From Sipunculus nudus (Eukaryota > Annelida > Sipuncula > Golfingiida > Sipunculidae), in assembly GCA_026874595.1 (NCBI GenBank), contig CM049319.1:54978917-55042916 (forward strand): DNA of 64,000 nucleotides, written 5' to 3'. The first letter of the stretch is position 1. The number at the start of each line of letters is the position of its first letter. The notes under the pieces are model-generated. The model did not search any database, was not told the DNA's origin, and worked only from the letters and a program-made list of their open reading frames with translations. This document shows positions 1 to 12,894 of this stretch, piece by piece. The position numbers were made by a program, and so were the translations under genes.

Positions 1-689
1 ACAAAGAGGTGGGAATTAGATCTCCATATAAACCTTATGGGGTAATCTTAAGTTATTTATGTTGATATATATTCTGCTTTGTATGAATTGTTACACAATT
101 TTTGAGCACATCAAAGCCTTACTCTCTTTACATTGTAAATACCAAGAAAACTGATATAGCTACTTTTGGAAGAGCAAGAATACAAAAACAAAGAAAAAAA
201 TGAAAAATTTCAGGTTTTCAGAATCTGTAATCCTATCTTTTGTATTTCTGTGAAAATCTCCAGTTTCATGAATTTTATTCATCTTCAGATACTAAAAAAT
301 GTTAACTTTCTCATGGCAGAAACTATAATTACCAGACCAATTAATCCAAGGCAGTATTTGGAAAGCTATAAAATGATAAGTCAGAAAGAAAAGGAAAGGA
401 GGCTTTTTATTACATGTTTTCTGTGCTGGATTGCAGTTTTGGTTACCTCAGTCCCTTGGAGGGCTTTTATTTACTTTACAAAATACAAGTAATTACACTA
501 AAAAGGTCAGCAAGCCATTAAAGAGTTAAAAACAAGAGGGATAGTACACAGGGACAGAGCCACTCCGATAATTTGATTGCTTTGATATTACGAGAGCTTT
601 TAAAAACTCTGCCTTCTTCTCCACCTTTGTGTCAACATATGTTTGCTGTTTATAGCTTTGTTGTTCCATGTTATATCAACGGTGTTGTG

Positions 690-905
690 ATTAATAGAAA
701 AAGCCTCCGTTAAACGGGGCGGGGAAGAATTCAGAACAGGTGTGTTAATGGCACCAGAGCAAGCAGGAACTGGCCCTGTAAACCAGGGCTCTTGAACCTG
801 TGGTTCACTGTTCTCGATGTTGTTAATTAGTGCAACAGGTGAGATCCATTAGATTCTATAATGAGTCAAAATACAGACGTGATGTTATTGCTTCTTACAA
901 CAGAT
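690..905. promoter_or_regulatory. Candidate unique regulatory block
   Basis: Unique, GC-richer stretch in AT-rich DNA with an E-box-type AACAGGTG (occurring near 736 and 834) and GTTAATTAG. No repeat or ORF explains it. Speculative. Confidence 0.2.
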
Positions 906-1329
906 TTGATATCCTGGGACCGCCCCAAATGTGAAATCATTTAAAATATTTACTTGGCTCAAAATAGTTTGAAAATGAGGCCCAAGTGTTAACTCCTGGG
1001 ACTATGAGAAATGTTATCTTGAGGAGAAAAAAAAATTATGGTTAATACTGTGCTGTGACTAGTTAAATTTCGAGAATTTTGAATGCCTATGAAATCTAAA
1101 AGTAAATGCTTCATCTTTAACTAATTAAGCACTTGCTGTTTATTAAAGCACATAAAATATTTATAATTCCTGTTTTTTCTACATTTTTGGAGTCATTAAA
1201 ATTAAAAATGACTAATGTGTTTTATAAAGAGAATATAAGATATCTTAATTAAAAGATTTCAACTAATTTAAAGTAGCTTCAGGTGTGTCTGGTAGCAAAG
1301 AAGCAATTAATATTTGAAGTTGCAGAGAT

Positions 1330-1701
1330 TTAAAGGGACATAATCAGGAGCAGTATTATTCCTATTCTTTCACACTATCAGTTCAGTTTTGCTTTAAACA
1401 AAAGTTTCCCCAGCATACAGTCTCATTTCCTGGCACACGACTGTTCAACAACTTGTTATAGCCCTGTGTGTTGGTAAACACAGTCTGTTTACCATAATAA
1501 GGCCGCGTGATCAGAATTCTGATTTGGAGGGTCAACATGTGTTGTTTCAGCCAGTGGGAACATGTATTACATTTTTGGGCCAAACAGGAGTAAGCAAATG
1601 GTCTCTAGGCAATATTCTGGCAGGAACAGAATTATTTTAAGCGGGAAAAAGCTATTTTTCCTGTTAACTCAACATGCCCTTTAGGTGATTAGGCCCCTTA
1701 A
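1330..1701 (-). mobile_element. TTAA-flanked MITE (piggyBac-like target), full-length copy
   Basis: Bounded by TTAA at 1330-1333 and 1698-1701. Left end TTAAAGGGACATAATCAGG; right end, reverse-complemented, TTTAAGGGGCCTAATCACC. These are imperfect inverted repeats. The left 70 bp are the reverse complement of 27867-27937 (GCAAAACTGAACTGATAGTGTG shared core), so this copy is inverted relative to the one at 26483. No coding capacity. Confidence 0.72.
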
Positions 1702-2035
1702 AGAGAATTTAGGATATCATTATGAAATGTCTACTTCAATATCATGGACAAAAGAAACATTCTATTTTGATTACAGTTTACCTAATTTTCCTGAAGAGTC
1801 ACATCTCTTGTTCCCAAGAAATGCTCAATATCGGAATATATTAGAGTTTACAATATCGTTATTAAGCAGTTACTGTGGTATGCTTTACATTAAAAGGAAC
1901 ATTCCTGGAAATAATTTATGATAATTGATTACATTTAATTAACATTCAGTATGTAAGGAAGATCTGCACTTGAGCCTGGTAGCACCTAGACTGATCTGGC
2001 AATAGACTTTAAATGCTGCAGGTAACTACCGGCAT

Positions 2036-2059
2036 CCCCCCCCCCCCCTCCCTTCCCCC
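2036..2059. repeat. C tract
   Basis: Thirteen C followed by tcccttccccc. Confidence 0.9.
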
Positions 2060-5000
2060 ATTCTTTGCCACAACCTGGAGAGGACTCCAGCAGTGACACA
2101 GTGCTCAAAGGTCACTGAGTGCATTAACAGCCCATCAGCACCTGGATCTGTCTGGCTGTCAGTCATAACTCTTGACAGTTATGTATCAAATCTGGTAGAT
2201 TAAAATAAGAGGATTAACTATGTGAGGCTGTTTAAATACATGTTCATCTCTTTGTGGCTTATACTTTTACTTTTAAGGGTTGTATCTATCCATCCATAAC
2301 CGTTACACCGCTCAGGCAATAACTAGGGTTTCTACGCCGCAGTTTTGCCTCTTCGGGTCCCCCTCATTCTGCACTGAGGTCGCCAGAACTGACACGCCAG
2401 CTAGCCAGCTAGGTCCGGCCCGCCCTCGCCAACCGTCAACCACCGAGGAATCCCCCAGGTGTTCCGGGAGCCTGAGCCTCGCAACCTGCCAGTAATGTCC
2501 GAGCGCTACCGGCCTGCCCCTGGACTATTCGCAGTCCCGTCATGAGCCTTGTCCCTTTCGACCAGGTACAGCTCTCGTTCGATCGGAGCCTTCTCGGGTT
2601 GTATCTGGCTTTGTGAATTGTATATATCTTTTGTGACAAGTATATTTGACCCTATACAATAACTACACTCAGGCATGTAGTATTGACTGTTCATACCATC
2701 AGGGCTTAGAGGAAAGGGAGAGGTGCAAGGGGGAGGGGGAATCAGAGTTAAGACAATAACCAAATTCCAGGATAACACATTACCTCAAACTGTGATAACT
2801 GTTAGATCTGGCAGGTCTTCCTCAAAAAGATGATGGAGTGATGTCATTTTATCTGGAACCTTTGAGTTCACACATATCCTGTACGTTAAAGGTTGATCAT
2901 GTGATTTTCATGCATATACAGGCACATTTCAATTTATACTGACAGACAGATTTAAACACCACAGTAACAAAGTCATATTATGAGCGATATTTCCCTCATA
3001 ATTGTATACAGGCACATGGAAATATATCTTAATTGATAAAGTGTTAGGCTAGAGAAATTAAAAAAAAATCACTATGTATTGATCTGAGACATAATTTAAT
3101 TTACATCTGTTTAATGTTTATTGGTTTCTCTCCTTTAATTAATGTATCTGTTAAAATTTTTCAAATATGTTATTGTATTAATAACTGGAAAATGAGATTA
3201 AAATTGATTACTGCATTCACCACAAAAATATGTTTTAATCAGATAAAATTTCTTGACCACAAATTTGTTGTTAGTTTTATACAGCTTTGTGGTTTAATTA
3301 ATCTCTGCCATTCAATGATTGAATGCATTGCCTTTAGAAATGTAATCGTAGGTGAAATTTTAACAAGACATGCTCAAGTCTGATCAAAACTTTGGACTGT
3401 TCTTAAGTTAAGTTGGTATTATTGGCACATTTGTTTTACTCAGGCTGCCACACCTGTCTTCAGAAGTGGACTCTTCCACACAAATAAGGCAAGTTGACTT
3501 AGTGACTATAAAAAGGGGATGGAGGGAGGGAGAGGAGAGACGAGTGTCTAATATTCCAGCCACCAGGGAATGTAACATACCTCTAGTGGCAAACATAAAG
3601 ACCGCTCAGAATGCTCGTCACATGGCATTGACGATCAAGAACCCAGTAAGCTTCAGTAGCAGCGGTTATTGATGGAGCTGACTTGTGAATAATTTACAGC
3701 AATTCTCAGGGAGTCGTCCTGAGTCCGCTGCTGTTTGCAGTCTTAATAACATGCAGACATTGGTGTCACAAGGTATTGATCAAATGACAGATGACACACC
3801 ACTCCCTCGCGGGGCGGACCAAAGAAGCTCTGCAGATCAGGACCGCCCTGCCCTCTGTGATACATCTCGTAAATCATCCCGCACACCACTATTCACTGTC
3901 CGGGGTTTTCATTAAAATTTCATTATTTGAACCCAGTCGAAATTAAAGCAAATTGATGAGACTGCTGCACAAGCATGACATACTGGATATAGAAATTTAC
4001 ACAAAGCCTTGAAACTCGCTGTGAGAAACAAGCTACAGTCCATTATTTGGGAAAAAATTATCCTAAGTGCAGTTGGTCAGATATTTTTTAATATATTATC
4101 CTGGCAGTTATCTTATAAATAATGGTCAGCAAGTGTAATGAATAAAACATAAGCCTGTATTTCAATCATGTTGAGTGCATTTGGAAGTGCTTCAAGATCT
4201 TTCCCGTTGCTCATATTCATAAATAAAGACTTTATTTGTTTATTGTTAATGAGTTTGTACACAGTTGCCTCACCCATAATGATCAATTATTCTCTTTACA
4301 CCAGTTTTTTGCTGAGAATATCTTCACTGTAGCTGCATAGCAAATCCACAGTTTTATATTATTGGGATTTAATTGCCAAGAAAATACCCTATTTCAGACA
4401 ACCAGCACCTTCATTGTATGTATACTGTTGACTGCTTTGTGCACATATTTTTTAAGGTATTGTTTCCTTGTGCTTATGAAAATCTTATGGAAATCTATGG
4501 TAATCTTTGGAAAAAGTATATATGTGATGTAAAACAGGTACATATGATCAAGGTATTACTGTACCAAAGTCAAAGATATATATATAGTTACACTGACACT
4601 AGTATGGATTAAGAATGAAAATCCCAAAGTTGGGATGCATCAAGAAATGAAGAAAAAAATTTTTTTTTCAAAATTCTCCTTAAGACTTCATGAACACAGA
4701 AGAGTAAATTTACATTAACCGTGATGTTACTTGATTTCTTTTATTCTGCATCGAGGCCCCCTCCCTTTTTTACAGGTCTGAATTATACCACATGATCAAA
4801 TATAAATAGTATTTGCTTAATAACTTATGTTAATTATCTTTTATTAAGTCAAGGTTTATTGCTTTAAATGTTCGGCACTTATAAAATAAACAAGAACATC
4901 TAGTGTATCACAATACATATTGTATCACTAGGATGTATCTGCATCTTGATATGTACTTGATTGTGAACTAGTTCACATAAGCTGTCTTTAATTTGATGAC

Positions 5001-7451
5001 CCATTTTTATAGGCAATGTTTGAGACATCACTATTATATATAAAGGAATCATTATTCCTGTAAAATGATCACTTATCTGAAGTTTGCATATCCTCCGGAA
5101 TGCTAACGAGAAAAAAGTATATGGTATGCGAAAGTGAGTGTCATTCACATCTGACATCATTTCTTAAAGCTAGCTATTCATTTGCCTTTTCTATAGAATT
5201 TATGTGATTTCTGGGTTAATTACTCTATGTAAATATTGATTAACTGTATATAATTCAGATTTGTTCTGGTTAAGAAAGATTCATATGGTGGATGTATGAG
5301 CTTGTTTATCTACAAACTGTCAGGTAACACACTGCATGTGGCAATGTTGACAAACAGAAAAACCATGTGACGTAAGGTTGTTTGTTATGAATTTTGCTAT
5401 GTGCTGAAGCTGATAGGTCACTAGTTACAAAATAGCCCCTACAAAACTTGTTTGTCTCACTTGACGTTGTTGTATTTCTTTGGATTATTTTTGGCCTTAT
5501 AAACATGTGGATTTATAAAAAACAAACAGTCTTTGCGCAGTGGGATCAAAGTTTTCTAGCCTTTTTTGACAAAGGTTCAAATGAATTTAGTTAATAAACG
5601 TCAGATATATGAATAGGCCTCTTTAATTTAACTAGATGGAACTCATAAAAGCACATACCTCCACCAAGGTAGAGGAATTCATTTTTGTTTGCCCCTGCAA
5701 CTACATCTGCTTGTAAATTTAATGTGAACTTCCCTTGCCTATACCTGATCCTACCACAGGTTTCTTGGAAATGTGTTTAGCAGTTTTGCGTCATCTAGTT
5801 GACAACAAACAAACCATTAAACTATCAAAGGTTAGAACATGACTTCCTTGAAAATTATAAATAAAAAATAATAATAAAAACATGCATCAAAGTTGAAAAA
5901 GATGCTGAAGTTACACACAATATAACAGTACGTGTACAAAACAGAGAAGGAACATCCTGTTAATGTGAGGAGGTGAACAATAGAAAACTATCTATTGGCT
6001 GTGCTTTTTAATGAGAGTTTCTTTATCTCCAAGACAAACTAAGAAAACCTAGCCTTTTATAATACAAATATGTGCAGCATTCAGTTTATGTAAATACACA
6101 TATAAAAAGTGTCATTGGTTGGATAAAACTAGTAAAAATTACCCCATGCAGATTTTACTACAAACCAGTTAAAAATAATCCATAAAAATGGGTTCATCAG
6201 CCCTGTATGAACACAAAAAACAGTCAAAAGAGAAGTCTTTTTAATTTATGAATATAGGTATAAATATACAGAAGGTCATCAAGAAGTGTTGGCTTGTGAG
6301 TTCATGTGTGGCCTTGAACTTTAACCTTGGCTGTGTGTTTCTTTATCAGATGACCTGTACAAGGCCTCCACTTGAATCTCCTTTCCATTCACTCTGTGTT
6401 TTCTGACATTATTGCTCTTAAACCCACTGATAGGGGCATGATAACACTGAGGATGTTATTATAGTTACAAGTTGTCAGATAATACATCTGTGTACATAGT
6501 CTCAAGATTCCATGATCTTGCCGAAGATATCTTGTATAAGATCAGGCTTGGTTTCCTAGTTGAATCATTAATGCATGTTCATATATACTTGTGTATGATG
6601 AGATTCTTTTCTCTGTGGTTCACAGTTGTCACATCTGTATGGTCATACAACCTACCATGTAATGGCTATATTAAGATTACATTTTGCCCTCCTTGGATGC
6701 ATTTATTTGATTGATTAAGCTAGATAAAGTTTGAACTGGTCAACCTTTGTTACCTACATGCAAGTTTTCCAAGATGGCAAAGTGGAAATCTTCCTTAAAT
6801 TACAAGAGTGAATGAGCCAAATAGAAATTAGATCTTATTATATGATTAATATATTTGTGTAAACAATATGCAGGAAAATATTGCAGTCTTGTTCAGCAAG
6901 AAAATCTGAAGGATTAATCCCTTGTATGAAAACAGATCAATCTGTAGCTGGTATATAAAAAGCATGGGGTGCGTGAAAAATAACCCTTTACCGTGAAACT
7001 AAATTATTCAAATGCCATGCCCTACTGCACACAAGAAAGTAGAATGTACAGCACAAGAACTGATGAAGCTCTTAAAATGGTGCCATAAAACTAGCGTTCT
7101 GTGCCCACAATACATAACACTGGGGCCAGGTAACAAGTAAAACCTTGTGAGATGGGTCTTCCCACAACTGATCAATATTAAAGGCACTGACGCTGCTTCC
7201 TGTCATATAAAAAAAACAAAACCATCTTCTCGGGGTTGGCTAAAGACAAAAAGAAACCTGAATTTATGGCCACTCTCCAGGTAGGAACTCTTCCAATTAG
7301 GTACAAAATATTTAAAACACAACACCGCTGACAGTTTGTCGTTACTCTTCTCAAACCTTTCCAATACTACTTGCTTCAAAATGATTCTGATTCACCCACT
7401 GGTGTCAATAATAAATGTGTTTTACTGTAAGTTCCAATACATTCAATATCT

Positions 7452-7700
7452 TGAGCTTGTAATGGAGGTATGTATCATATATTGCAGCGCTAGTTGTTCT
7501 GGGAGAACTGTTGATTTATAGATTATCAGCCAAAGTTGGGTAATTGATTATTGATAAATCAGAGCTACAATAAACAAGTTTCACTATAATTAATAATTAA
7601 TAACTTGAGCTTGTAATAGAGAAATGCATCATATATGGTAGCGCTGGCTTTTCATTATCAGCTCAGGTTTGGTGATTGTTCATTGATAAAACTAGAGCTG
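7452..7700 (+). repeat. Two-copy ~152-bp tandem duplication
   Basis: cttgagcttgtaatggag...catcatatat...gcgctggc motifs begin at about 7452 and 7604; attatcagc, tggtgattgttcattgataaa and agagct recur in the same order. Noncoding. Confidence 0.6.
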
Positions 7701-7744
7701 AGTGCAGTGAGAAGTGTAAAATGTGGCTCATTTATCCCTGATTT

Positions 7745-8240
7745 TACCGTGATGTCATCCTGATATCACCCCAATGTGTCCTGATACCAACCTGATTTAG
7801 GACAGTTTGGAACATGTTTTTTTCCACAATCTTTCACTTCTCCATGTCCTCATAATTGCACCACTAGGTGTCCTGGTAATACCCTGAAATTAAGCCTATG
7901 TGTCCTGCTGTTAAACTGGTTTATTTGATGTGTGCTGGTGTTACCCTGAAGTTATGCTGATGTGTCCAGGTGTTTCCCTGAAGTTCAGCCAATGTGTCCT
8001 GGTGTTACCCTGAAGTTTAGCCAAAGTGTCCTGGTGTTACCCTTAAGTTACCCTAGGTTAAGCCGATGTGTCCTGGTATTACCCTTAATCAAAGCTGTGG
8101 TGTCCCGGTGTTTAACCTGAAGTTAAACTGGTGTCCTGGTGAAGCTGATGTGTCTTGATGTTACTCTTTATTAAAGCCAATGTCTCCTGGTGTTACCTTG
8201 AAGTTAAGCCAAAGTGTCCTTTAAGTACCCTGAAGTTAAT
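7745..8240 (+). repeat. ~32-bp minisatellite, diverged
   Basis: Unit approximately GTGTCCTGGTGTTACCCTGAAGTTAAGCCAAT, repeated from about 7855 to 8235 with weaker units (tgtcctgataccaacctga) from 7745. Unit length varies by indels. Confidence 0.8.
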
Positions 8241-9124
8241 TAATACAGATGAAGTGTGAACTGAATATGGATTTGGTGGAAATAAAAAAACAATTTTTTC
8301 TGTGAATACTGATGCATTGTGGACAGAGCTTAAGAGATACCAGTGTATTGGCTTACTTTCATCTATTAATAAATCAGTATATTGTGTCTTTTCTAATATA
8401 ATATCACATTGTTACCTTTGATCCTTCAAGAGATACCTTCAGCTGTGAAACCTTTTTGGACAAAATTGCAAAACAGGTGGAATAAGATTTTCACTGAGGT
8501 TTTCATTCCTTGGCAGGAAGAACCCACTTTTGAACAGGATAATATTGAGCAGGCTGTAGTCAATATTCAAGTCATATATTTCATAACTCATAACTCCCTG
8601 TCTTGAAATCAACACACACGATACTTGGTCACCCTATATTTGAGAAAAACTTTTTAAATGGTGGTTGGGTTATTTTTTCCTTTAACATGTTATGAGGTAA
8701 TGATGTGTAATATTAATCTTGACTAGTTGTGCTACCAGTGGCTTGTCACAAACTAATGAATGTCTTTTGCTCTCCTGCTGAATATTGAATTACTGCAGCA
8801 CCAGAGCTTCGTGGTTCCAGGGCTGAACTGATGACTAGAGATCAGTGTAACCTTGAATTCTTGAGTTTTTAAAAGTCTTCATATTTTCCATGTCTTAGTT
8901 TCTTGAAGCTCTTTCCACTTCTTAGGTTTCATTTTCTAGCAGTTAAGGGCCAGACTAATTATGGTTTAATTTCAAACTATGAAATGATGGCCTTTCAAAC
9001 ACAATTTGAACTGGTCAGACCTGGACAGTCCACAAAATACCAGACTGCAAACTTTTGAACCAGCTGATTTGAGAAGGATTGCCTGGTTTATATTACTATA
9101 TATCTGTGTTACTGTCCTATGAAA

Positions 9125-9262
9125 ATGCAAATTTTCTACCTACTGAATATGCAGATGATCTGTTTGCTGAATATGCAAATGTTCTGCCTCCTTAATATGC
9201 AAATGCTCTTCCTGCTGAATAAACAGATGTTCTACCTGTTAAATATGCATATGTTCTTTGAT
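9125..9262 (+). repeat. Six-copy exact-period 24-bp minisatellite carrying POU octamers
   Basis: Units align with no indel at 9125, 9149, 9173, 9197, 9221 and 9245. The octamer ATGCAAAT is perfect in units 1, 3 and 4, and reads ATGCAGAT, AAACAGAT and ATGCATAT in the others. Because 24 is a multiple of three, a 53-codon frame (9119-9280) stays open with an octapeptide repeat (NMQM..LL); I do not call it a gene. Confidence 0.85.
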
Positions 9263-9539
9263 TCTGTTAGTTTCTTGTGATGTGCTCATGTGATTCAAAA
9301 GAAGCATGATTATTAAAGCTGCCATTGTGGAACTTGACACAAGTTCAACCATATGCTATTCAGTGTTGTCAATCATTTTCAAGTCTAAATACAAATAAAT
9401 GTCGAAAGAAGACAAATTAAGTTTCAATTATCAATATAAATGAATATGTGTTGCCTGCTTGCATCAGTTTTAGAAGATATCAGAACATACAGACTGATTT
9501 TCTTCCAGCAGCCATGAATTATTAATGACAAAAAAAGGT

Positions 9540-9960
9540 AGCCGATCTGTTAAATCATAGACTGGGTTAAGTATGCAGGACTAGGTCGAGGAAATAGCGG
9601 GACAAAGCCAGCTGATCTGGCGTTAATGGGCCGGTGGAGAGGACGATGGTTACATAATGAACCACATTCCTCAGGTCAGGGGGGTTTGCAGGGAGTTTGT
9701 TTCTTGTCTATACTTAGCTCACACCTGCCAGTTGGCCGCATGGCCTGAAATCTTCTATGAGTATTCCCGGTGAAAGCTCAGGCGAAAAACAGATGCCATT
9801 CTGCTCCGCAGATAAACAAAAGTCTAATGTTTTTACTATGGGCTTTAGGGTCGGTATTGTTTTTTGCTGTGGTGCGGAGATAGTCCCACAATGAAGTCAT
9901 CTGCCAGGCTTTTGTTGAAACCTGAATAGACTCTGCCTTTTGTGCACTTGAGATGGCCTT
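9540..9960. promoter_or_regulatory. Candidate unique regulatory block
   Basis: About 420 bp of mixed, GC-richer, non-repetitive sequence with stops in all frames, unlike the flanks. It has the look of conserved noncoding DNA, but no comparison is available. Confidence 0.25.
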
Positions 9961-10204
9961 GTTAGGTTACCCCAGTGTAAATAAAAGTATAAAGCATTGT
10001 CCGGGTGATGTTATCAGGGGAGTCATGTGCTTGGGTTAAGAAATAGGAACAGGCCAAATCTAAGCAAGAATGTTTGTAATGTCAAAAATGTGTACCAGAA
10101 ATATATACACCTTCAGGGGGTTTCAAACTATTTGTAAGGAAGTAATATAAACAAAAATTGAAATTTTGATTATAAACTCCACATTCCTCAACATTACAAT
10201 AGTG

Positions 10205-11370
10205 CATGTCTATACTGATAGTGCTCACTGTGGTATGTGACTGTGATGATACTATTCATGAACTCTATGGTCTGTGACTATGATAGTTCTCATGCTATGG
10301 TCTGACTATGATAGTACTCACTCTGTGGTCTGTGACTATGATAGTTCTCACTCTGTGGTCTGACTATAATAGTACTCTTCTCTGTGGTCTGACTGTGATA
10401 GTACTCTCTCTGTGGTCTGACTATGGTAGTACTCATTCTATGATCTGTGACTATGATAGTTCTCATGCTATGGTCTGTGACGTTGATAGTTCTCACTCTG
10501 TGGTCTGACTATGGTAGTTCTCACTCTGTGGTCTGACTATGATAGTACTCTCTCTGTGGTCTGACTATGATAGTACTAACTATGTTCTTTGACTTTGATA
10601 GTACCCATGTTATGGTCTGACTATGATAGTACTCACTCTGTGGTCTGTGACTATGATAGTTCTCACTCTGTGGTCTGACTATGATAGTACTCACTCTCTA
10701 ATCTGTGACTATGATAGTACTCATGCTATGGTCTGTGACTATGATGGTACTCACTCTCTGATCTGTGACTATGATAGTTCTCACTCTGTGGTCTGACTAT
10801 GATAATACTCTCTCTGTGATTTGACTATGATAGTACTCACTCTATGATCTGTGACTATGATAGTACTCATGCTATGGTATGTGACTATGATAGAACTCAC
10901 TCTGTGATCTGTGACTATGATAGTTCTCACTCTGTGGTCTGACTATGATAGTACTCTCTCTTTGGTCTGACTATGAAAGTACTCACTCTATGGTCTGTGA
11001 CTATTATAAATATCACTCTATGACCATTAATTCTAAGAATACCCACTAAGTAGTCTGTAACTATGATAATAATCTGTATGTGGTAAGGCTATGATAGAAC
11101 TCACTCTATGGTCTGTGACTATTATAAATCTCACTCTGTGGCCTGTAATTCTGATAATACTCAGTCTGTGGTTTCTAACTATGATAATATTCTCTTTCTG
11201 TTCTGTGACCATGATAGTACTCACCCTGTGGCCTGTGACTTTACTGATAGCAGTCACCATGTGGTCTGTGACTATATTTGTAGTATTATGTGACCAGTCT
11301 GTGACTATAATGATAGTACTCTTTGGATTGTGACTATTGTGATATTGCTCACTCTGGGCTGTCATCATCT
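10205..11370 (+). repeat. 28-30-bp minisatellite, about 40 copies
   Basis: Unit GTCTG(TG)ACTATGATAGTACTCACTCTGTG with an optional TG dinucleotide and AC/TC variants (GTACTC/GTTCTC). The central part (10260-10990) is regular; the right part (11000-11370) is decayed. Open frames on both strands here are artefacts of the repeat. Confidence 0.9.
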
Positions 11371-12894
11371 CTTATCTCGTAATGTTACTATGGTAGTCCA
11401 AACTCTGTAATAAACTAGATGTTGCAATCACTGAGCAAGTGACTCTAATGTCACTTTATTGTTTTGGTAAATTTAATAACAATCAAGATTACACCAGTTC
11501 TTCTGCTTCAGATAGTGAGTTTGTATTAATATAAATTTGTTTAAATGCTCACTTTCTGTTTCTTGTATCAAAAAGTAAAGCCACAGCTGGGTCACTGAAG
11601 CTGTTTTCAGCTCTGCCGTCTGTGAAGCGTTACTTTCCAATTCAATTAAACATATTTCTAGAGAAAATAACTAAAGGCTTTTAGGAGGTCACATTGTCAC
11701 CAGTTGATGGTTTGTTTTCTATGCACTAAAAATATTTTCCAATGAATTTAATGGTTTCCAAGACCTGGATGGGCTTTATTTCTGAGAGCGATTACTGGTG
11801 AGAAACAAGGCTGCAGCTGATCCTTGGAAATTCTTATAACTGGCACAGAGAGGTACCAGTTCATACACTCCGTGATAAGAACTTCTACAGTTACCTTACA
11901 GGCAGCTGAAGTGTCAGAAGGTCAACAAAGAAACAGTCAAGGAAAGGTTTAATTTGTAAGAAATATAGAAAAAAAAAACAAAATATTTCAATGCTAATTA
12001 GTATTAAGTAGTCTTGTCAAAATATTGTTTTATAGAAAATTTATGATTGTATGAGTGTTTCTTTATTTTAAATGACAAGATTGTTTATCTTGACCTTCCT
12101 GTTGACTTTCAGGTTAAGTAACCTTGACCTTCAAGATCATTAAGTTAAACCCCTGAACTCAAGCTTTCACGGCCAAAGTCACAACATAGTTGAACAAACT
12201 CTAGGAATTGACTGTTATTAACAGGTAACAGACATGTTATGCATGGTCAGGAACATCTTCTGAATTCTTCTATTGACATATACAGAAATAGCTGGAGAAA
12301 ATGTCACCAGACGGCTTGTGCCACAACATAATGTCACTGCTTAAGGAGAACGTCACCATATAAATGTCCTTGCACTTGACTCACTGATTGGCCTAATATT
12401 GAAACATGCTCCAACCGAGTAATGACTGATACCAAATTTAATGTGTATTGTGTGTGTCACAATATGTAAATCTTGTTGAATGTCATATCCATGCCTGTTT
12501 TTCTACTAAGTTGCTGGTACCAGAGTTGTCTCAGCTGGATCCCTGTTTAAGCAGGTACACAGTTAATTTACATATATCACGTTTGCCCAAGGGCTTTCTG
12601 ATTTGCAACACCTATCAGTAGAGAACTTGTCTGGTATTCTGTCCAGCTAAGCAACAGAAATAGTCAAGGTCAGCTAAACTAGCCTTTTCAATTATCAGCA
12701 CTGTCCAGCATTTTCACACATCAGCAATATGATTGTTCATACTCCAGAAAAGGTTGTTTACACTTATTAACTTACAACTGTACATTAAAGGCCATATTGT
12801 AGCTGTTTCCATAATGTGCTATGTATCTTCACTGTTTTCTAACAAATCTCTGAACATTCAATCCAAACACTGCGTCATCATTAAATTTTAGTAT

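Noticed and set aside
8409-8606. Possible exon with EIPSAVKPFWTKLQ-like peptide after a ccttcaag acceptor
   Set aside because: Tempting as a missing upstream DDT exon because of E-I-P, but the donor is weak and the rest does not follow the DDT pattern W-E-V-P-A-x-x-H-F.
10290-11368. Open frames on both strands with repeating VTDHR- or LWSVTM-like peptides
   Set aside because: Translations of the 28-30-bp minisatellite, with no splice sites or non-repeat coding sequence.
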